Source: an uncultured Bacteroidota bacterium
GTDB taxonomy: Bacteria > Bacteroidota > Bacteroidia > Bacteroidales > P3
Length of the DNA stretch: 64,000 nucleotides
Reading direction: 5' to 3'
Assembly (NCBI GenBank): GCA_902790215.1
Contig: CADAQX010000005.1
Coordinates: 1-64,000 of the forward strand
Shown one piece after another: positions 59,076 through 64,000 of the stretch (positions are counted from its first letter, which is position 1; the number at the start of each line of letters is the position of its first letter). The translations under genes and the position numbers were made by a program. The notes beneath the pieces are model-generated. The model was given only the letters and a program-made list of their open reading frames with translations. It was not told where the DNA came from and ran no database searches.

Positions 59076-59176
59076 AGTCATTTTAACACTTGTTTGTTGA
59101 AAAAAGAACAGCCCGGACAGCGGGTAGTGTATTTATTATTAGTAATTTTACGTTTTGAATCAAGTAATCATTGTTT

Positions 59177-62100
59177 ATGCAACGTATTAAATCACTTTTA
59201 GTTATTGCTGTGCTGGCATTGTCGGCAATGCCTGTTTTTGCTCAGAAGTCGTCGCCGGACGATGCCGTGAGGCAGCTTTACCGCCAGGCCGTGGATCTGT
59301 ATCAGAAAGAAAAATACGCCTCGGCACAGAGTTTGTTCGACAAACTGACGGCCGATGCCGCAGCAGTGGATGCCGAGATGGCCAGCGAGGCCTGTTTCTA
59401 CGGCGCCGTGTGTGCCGAGATGCTGGGCAACCGCGATGCCGACTTCCGGCTGACGGAGTTCCTCCGCCTCTACCCGCAGAACAAGCATGTGAATATGGCC
59501 AATTTCTACTTGGGCAACTATCACTATATGGCCGGTGACTACGCCAAGGCCCTGAAGTATTTCAAGAAGGTGCCCGCTCGCGAGGTGGAGTATGGCCACA
59601 GGAGCGAGTATAACTTCAAGGTGGGCTATTGCTACTTCGTGGATGAGGACTATGCCGAGGCCAAGAAGTTCTTCTCGCAGGACATCAACGGCCGCACCAA
59701 GTACACTAACGCCTCGCTCTACTATTATGCCCACCTGCAGTATATGGAGGGCAAGTATGACCTGGCTCTGCGCAACTTCGAGAAGCTGCAGTCGGACCAC
59801 AAGTTTGCCAAGATTGTCCCCTCTTATGTGGCAAGGATATACTATTATCTGGGCAAGAACGACGAGCTGCTGGAGATGGCTCCCACACTGCTGCTGGAGG
59901 AGGATGTGTTTAAGAAGAACGAGATACGCCAGATGGTGGCAGAGGTCTATTTCAACCGTGGGGAGTATAAGAACGCCCTCGACTACTATATGGCCGCCCT
60001 GCGCAACAGCGACAGGGAAGAGACCGCCCCCGTGCAGGACATCGCCCCCGGCACTGCAAAGGGCAAGAAAGCCGCTGGCCCCGCCGCCTGCACGCCGCAG
60101 GACAGCTACTACCAGATTGGCTATTGCCACTATATGCTGCACCAGTACGACTCGGCGCAGTTCTATCTCTCGAAAAAGACTGCCTGCGACGACAGCGTGG
60201 CACAGAACGCCCTCTATGTGCTGGGCGATGTGGACATCAAGCTTGACCGCAAGAACGATGCACGCAGCATGTTCCTCCAGGCCTCGAAGATGGACTATGA
60301 CCCCAAGATTAAGGAGGATGCCTTGTTCAACTACGCCAAGCTGTCGTATGAGCTCAACGCCAACCCTTACAACGAGTCAATCCGCTCCTTCGAGGACTAC
60401 TTGGTCAAGTACCCCAAGAGCAAACACAAGGCCGAGGTGCAGGAAATACTCAGCTCGCTCTATTTCAGCACGCGGAACTACAAGGATGCCCTTACGCTGA
60501 TTGAGAAGATACCCGACCGCAGCCCCGAGATGAACCAGGCCTATCAGCGCATCGTCATCAACAGGGGTATAGAGGTGTTCAATACGGGCAACATGAAGAC
60601 GGCGGCCACCTATTTCTCCAAGGCGGCCAAGATTAATGCCCTGCCCAAGTACACCACCGATGCCTACTATCTGCTGGCCGAGTCGCGCTACCGCATGGGG
60701 GAATTCGAGGCTGCAGGCAAGACTCTCGACCGCTTTATGGTGAGTAGCAACGCCACTACCTCGCCCTACTACCGCCAGGCTCTCTACACCCACGGCTACC
60801 TCAGCATGAAGCGCAACAACATTGCCGATGCCGCCGACGATTTCAAGATTTTTCTCCGCCTTGTCGATGCCTCGATAGACAAGCACCTGATTAACGACGT
60901 GAACAACCGCCTGGGCGACTGCAGCTATCTGGACAGCAAGTATGCCGACGCCATCAAGTACTACGACCGTGTGATTGAGGCCAACGACGCCGACGCCGAC
61001 TATGCCACCTACCAGAAGGCGCTCTCCTACGGGGCCATGGGCAGGTATAACGACAAGCTCACTTATTTGAACCAGATATTCGAGCGTTTCAACGAGTCGC
61101 CCTTGGCCGCCAAGGCTCTCTTCGAGATTGGCAACACCTATCTGGTGTGCGACAACAACCCGATGGCCTTGATGTACTTCAACAACTTCCGCAACAAGTA
61201 CCCGCAGAACAGTCTTGTCAAGACCGCCCTCCTCAATATGGGGCTTATCTACTACAACACCGACCGCAATTCCGAGGCCCTCGACATCTTCGACGAGCTG
61301 CTGACCCATTATGCCGGCACCGACGAGGCACGCGACGCCCTCAGCACGGTGAAGAACATCTACGTGAGCCAGAACCGTGTGGATGAGTACTTCTCCTATG
61401 TCAAGCGCACCACCAAGACCAATGTCTCCACTGTGGAGCAGGACAGCACCCTCTACATGTCGGCCGAGAACCTCTATATGAACGGCGACTGTGAGAGCTC
61501 GGTGAGGGGCTTCGAAAACTACCTTGCCAAGTTCCCCGAGGGGCTTTTCCACTTGCAGGCCCACTACTATGCCGCCGACTGCCTCTTCCGCAACGGGCAG
61601 AACGAGCAGGCTCTGCCTCACTACGAGGCTGTGGCCGCGGCCTATAACAACAGCTACACCGAAAAGGCTTTGCACAACGCCGCCAACATCGCCTACAACC
61701 TGAACAACTTCACCAAGGCCCTCGACCTCTACTGGCAGCTGGCCTCCATGGCCGAGAGCGACAACAACCGCCTTGCCGGACGCGTGGGCTACCTGCGCAG
61801 CTGGGTGCACCTCGGACAGAGCGACAGCGTGATCTCGGCTGCACAGCGGCTCCTGGCCGAGCCCAAGATTACCGATGCCCTCCGCGACGAGGCCCGCATC
61901 AGCATTGCCCGCAGCTACTACGAAATGCCCGCCACCTATCCGCAGGCCGACAGCGTCTATTCCCTGCTGACCAATTCCACCAACGGCGACTATAGCGGCG
62001 AAGCCTCCTACCGCAAGGCCGAAATACGCTTCCTCCAGGCCGACTACGACGCTGCCGAAAGGGTGATAGAGTCCATCACCGCAGCACCCGTCAGCGACTA

Positions 62101-62329
62101 CTGGCTGGCCAAGTCCTTCATCCTTTGGGCCGACATTTTCCATGCCCGCGGCAACAACCTGCAGGCCAAGCAAACCCTACAGAGCATCATAGACAACTAC
62201 GAGGGCGACGACCTCGTGCAGCTGGCTCTGCAGAAACGCAACGCCATCCTCGAAGAGGAAAAGCCCGTGCAGCAACCCGAAGAGGAAGAGATAGTAATTG
62301 AACTTGAAAAAGAAACTGAAAATCAATAG
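59177..62329 (+). CDS. large tetratricopeptide-repeat periplasmic protein
   Basis: A 1050-aa protein from ATG 59177 with signal peptide (MQRIKSLLVIAVLALSAMPVFAQ). TPR-type helix pairs run through almost the whole protein, e.g. 'AVDLYQKEKYASAQSLFDKL', 'ANFYLGNYHYMAGDYAKALKYFKKV', 'LYYYAHLQYMEGKYDLALRNFEKLQ' and 'AYNLNNFTKALDLYWQLASMAES'. The C-terminus is acidic (EEEKPVQQPEEEEIVIELEK). It is 2 bp ahead of an outer-membrane barrel gene, and such TPR-barrel pairs are conserved in Bacteroidales; a role in envelope assembly is an inference. Confidence 0.9.
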   Translation: MQRIKSLLVIAVLALSAMPVFAQKSSPDDAVRQLYRQAVDLYQKEKYASAQSLFDKLTADAAAVDAEMASEACFYGAVCAEMLGNRDADFRLTEFLRLYPQNKHVNMANFYLGNYHYMAGDYAKALKYFKKVPAREVEYGHRSEYNFKVGYCYFVDEDYAEAKKFFSQDINGRTKYTNASLYYYAHLQYMEGKYDLALRNFEKLQSDHKFAKIVPSYVARIYYYLGKNDELLEMAPTLLLEEDVFKKNEIRQMVAEVYFNRGEYKNALDYYMAALRNSDREETAPVQDIAPGTAKGKKAAGPAACTPQDSYYQIGYCHYMLHQYDSAQFYLSKKTACDDSVAQNALYVLGDVDIKLDRKNDARSMFLQASKMDYDPKIKEDALFNYAKLSYELNANPYNESIRSFEDYLVKYPKSKHKAEVQEILSSLYFSTRNYKDALTLIEKIPDRSPEMNQAYQRIVINRGIEVFNTGNMKTAATYFSKAAKINALPKYTTDAYYLLAESRYRMGEFEAAGKTLDRFMVSSNATTSPYYRQALYTHGYLSMKRNNIADAADDFKIFLRLVDASIDKHLINDVNNRLGDCSYLDSKYADAIKYYDRVIEANDADADYATYQKALSYGAMGRYNDKLTYLNQIFERFNESPLAAKALFEIGNTYLVCDNNPMALMYFNNFRNKYPQNSLVKTALLNMGLIYYNTDRNSEALDIFDELLTHYAGTDEARDALSTVKNIYVSQNRVDEYFSYVKRTTKTNVSTVEQDSTLYMSAENLYMNGDCESSVRGFENYLAKFPEGLFHLQAHYYAADCLFRNGQNEQALPHYEAVAAAYNNSYTEKALHNAANIAYNLNNFTKALDLYWQLASMAESDNNRLAGRVGYLRSWVHLGQSDSVISAAQRLLAEPKITDALRDEARISIARSYYEMPATYPQADSVYSLLTNSTNGDYSGEASYRKAEIRFLQADYDAAERVIESITAAPVSDYWLAKSFILWADIFHARGNNLQAKQTLQSIIDNYEGDDLVQLALQKRNAILEEEKPVQQPEEEEIVIELEKETENQ

Positions 62330-62331
62330 CC

Positions 62332-64000
62332 ATGAGATACAACCGAATCCCCGTCATCCTGACAACTCTTTGCCTGCTGGCCGCCGGCAACGTCTGCCGT
62401 GCCCAGTCCGACAGCAATGTATATAACGAGCGCGTGGTGGTCACCAGCCGCTACAAGCCCGTTGTGGAGGAAAGCCAGAAGGTGAACGTGGCGCCCTCCA
62501 TCACCGACACCGTCGCCACCATGCCCAAAAACCTCTCCTACGACATCACCACCACCCGTCTCACCTCGCTCTACCAGCCCTCGCGCATCAAGGCGGCACG
62601 CATCATCGGCGAACCCGCCACGCGCCTCTACAACAACTACGTCAAAGTAGGCTTCGGCAACTACTGGTCACCCCTTGCCGAGTTCTACTACAACTCCCTG
62701 CGCAGCTCCGACCGCACCTTTGGTGTCCGTGCCACGCACCGTTCATCGTGGGGCACCATAGGCCACGCCGTTGACACCATCTACTCCCCCGACCACTACG
62801 GCCAGGCTCCGTTCTCCTACACGGATATCACCGCCTTCGGCAAATACATCACCAAGAATCACCTGCAGCTCAGTGCCGACCTCGGCTTCCAGAACGACTT
62901 TACCCGCTACTACGGCTTCTCCGACAGCACCCTTCACCGTGTGCTGGCCGTACCGCGCGACTCTATCCTCCGCTCCGACTACCGCATAGCCTACAACACC
63001 GCCGGACTCAACCTCGGCGTCAAAACCCTCAACACCGATGTCAACGCCCTCGGCTATGAGGCAAACCTCGGCATCACCGACCTTTTTGCAACATATGGCC
63101 AGAACGAGTTCAACATCAATGTGGATGGGAACATACACTACGGCTTCACCATCGCACAGCAGTACAAAGCCATCGCCTACCTCCACCTAACTTACGACGG
63201 CTATGCCAACAGCTTCAACCCCAAGCAGCTCCCCCTGGGCTACGACCGGACGCTGGCCGTCGGCCTTGCCGACACCGCCAACGGCCGCTGTGCGCTCAGC
63301 GACAGCAAATACCGCCGTCTCTACAACGTCAACCCCTACATTGACTTCATCTTCTCGGGCTTCCAAATCCATGCCGGTGCTGTGGTGGCCCTCGACGGCT
63401 ACAACATCCCCGAGATTGAACCCCGCGTCTATCCCGATGCCGTCGTCAGCAAGTCTTTCTTCCACGACCTTGTCAACGTGGCACTCTCCGCCCGCGGCAA
63501 CATCGAGGCCGTCAGCTGGAACAAACTCCGTCTCGTCAACCCCTATATTGCCCCCAACAGCGCTGTACGCGCCACCAGCCACTACGACTTCGGCGCCAAT
63601 ATCCGTCTCAACCTCAGCAAGAAGATTGACTTCAATCTCTACGGCTTCTACAGCTACCTGAACGACGACCTTTCCTTCCGTCTCAGCGAGCACTACCGTC
63701 TCCACAATGTCTTCACACCTGAATATGACAGCCTCACCCGCATCAAGGTGGGCGGCTCCTTTGTCTTCCTCAACGACGAGATGCTCCGCCTCGAGCTCAA
63801 AGGCAACTACTACATCTACCATAACAACAAGACCATTACGGTCGACAACAAGCCCGTGGAGCTGCCACTCTACTACCGTCCCGACTTCGACGCAGCCCTT
63901 GCCGCCACTGTCAACTACAATAACAAAGTCATCGGCCGTGCCGAATTCCAGGTGCTGGGCACCATGCCCTACGCCACCGTCAAGGACCAGACCGGAGCCG
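62332..64000 (+). CDS. outer-membrane beta-barrel protein (TonB-receptor-like, no plug), 3' end beyond window
   Basis: Open for 556 codons to the window end. Signal peptide (MRYNRIPVILTTLCLLAAGNVCRA), then 'NERVVVTSRYKPVVEESQKVN' and 'PSRIKAARIIGEPATRLYNNYVKVGFGNYWSPLAEFYYN', followed by many alternating amphipathic strands ('FNLYGFYSYLNDDLSFRLSEHYRLHN', 'ELKGNYYIYHNN'). The pattern fits a porin-like barrel that pairs with TPR proteins in Bacteroidales. No plug domain is seen. Confidence 0.85.
   Translation, partial: MRYNRIPVILTTLCLLAAGNVCRAQSDSNVYNERVVVTSRYKPVVEESQKVNVAPSITDTVATMPKNLSYDITTTRLTSLYQPSRIKAARIIGEPATRLYNNYVKVGFGNYWSPLAEFYYNSLRSSDRTFGVRATHRSSWGTIGHAVDTIYSPDHYGQAPFSYTDITAFGKYITKNHLQLSADLGFQNDFTRYYGFSDSTLHRVLAVPRDSILRSDYRIAYNTAGLNLGVKTLNTDVNALGYEANLGITDLFATYGQNEFNINVDGNIHYGFTIAQQYKAIAYLHLTYDGYANSFNPKQLPLGYDRTLAVGLADTANGRCALSDSKYRRLYNVNPYIDFIFSGFQIHAGAVVALDGYNIPEIEPRVYPDAVVSKSFFHDLVNVALSARGNIEAVSWNKLRLVNPYIAPNSAVRATSHYDFGANIRLNLSKKIDFNLYGFYSYLNDDLSFRLSEHYRLHNVFTPEYDSLTRIKVGGSFVFLNDEMLRLELKGNYYIYHNNKTITVDNKPVELPLYYRPDFDAALAATVNYNNKVIGRAEFQVLGTMPYATVKDQTGA

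Noticed and set aside
60377-62173. Minus-strand open frame of 598 codons
   Set aside because: Antisense shadow of the TPR gene; composition (V, G, H, L) is typical of the complement of TPR codons.

Overview
This window is a piece of a Bacteroidales chromosome. The evidence is: TAnnTTTG (-7) promoters, type IX secretion C-terminal tails, an 81-aa-class short AtpC, DUF6261, KilA-N, HXXEE and OmpA/TPR/outer-membrane barrel proteins, and many lipoprotein or SPI signal peptides. Family or genus cannot be fixed from the sequence. No prophage, IS element, CRISPR array, rRNA or tRNA was found.

Layout. 1-9.5 kb: accessory enzymes on the minus strand, namely a Vat/CatB-type and a CatA-type acetyltransferase, an agmatine-deiminase-family protein, a KilA-N protein, an ElaA-type GNAT, lipoproteins, two alpha/beta hydrolases, a cyclophilin-like lipoprotein, a flavodoxin and an ABM monooxygenase. 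9.9-13.4 kb: membrane proteins, including two adjacent HXXEE proteins, and an AraC regulator. 13.6-21 kb: two maltose/galactoside-type acetyltransferases, a flavodoxin lipoprotein, EamA, an aldo/keto reductase, DUF6261 with a palindromic array, and several broken genes. 21.4-28 kb: an AAA ATPase, two AraC regulators, an OmpA protein and a Cthe_2159-like surface protein. 28-34 kb: HxlR, flavin reductase, MTA/SAH-type amidohydrolase, atpC-atpD, dprA and NUDIX. 34.9-41.5 kb: one 2179-aa type IX secreted FN3 protein. 41.9-48.6 kb: pyrE, a SUMF1 protein, hpt, a lipocalin-like lipoprotein, an AsmA protein and a broken type IX substrate. 48.9-54.4 kb: an M28 peptidase fused to a beta-barrel, a GltS-like transporter, a BamA/TamA-like surface protein and a membrane protein. 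54.5-57.3 kb: a DUF262-HNH nuclease with an EcoRI-family methyltransferase, a structured RNA candidate and rubredoxin. 57.5-64 kb: a thioredoxin-like protein, a large TPR protein and an outer-membrane barrel cut by the window end.

The most unusual signal is not a gene. About 25 intergenic spaces are filled by arrays built from 7-9 bp iterated words that are then repeated in reverse complement, drawn from about eight word sets and sharing loop modules (GCTGCCGCA; GGTCAAATGACTCA). These arrays supply stop codons to several genes, sit exactly where genes are truncated, and in one case form part of a signal peptide. Two further dispersed elements are present: a MITE-like element of 160-196 bp with 20-bp terminal inverted repeats, and a 230-bp element in two inverted copies 10 kb apart. 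Other notable items are a roughly 290-nt candidate non-coding RNA with two alternative folds beside the methyltransferase/nuclease pair, a pseudoknot-capable leader in front of the giant secreted protein, and three genes whose start codon lies exactly 5 nt after the -7 box.
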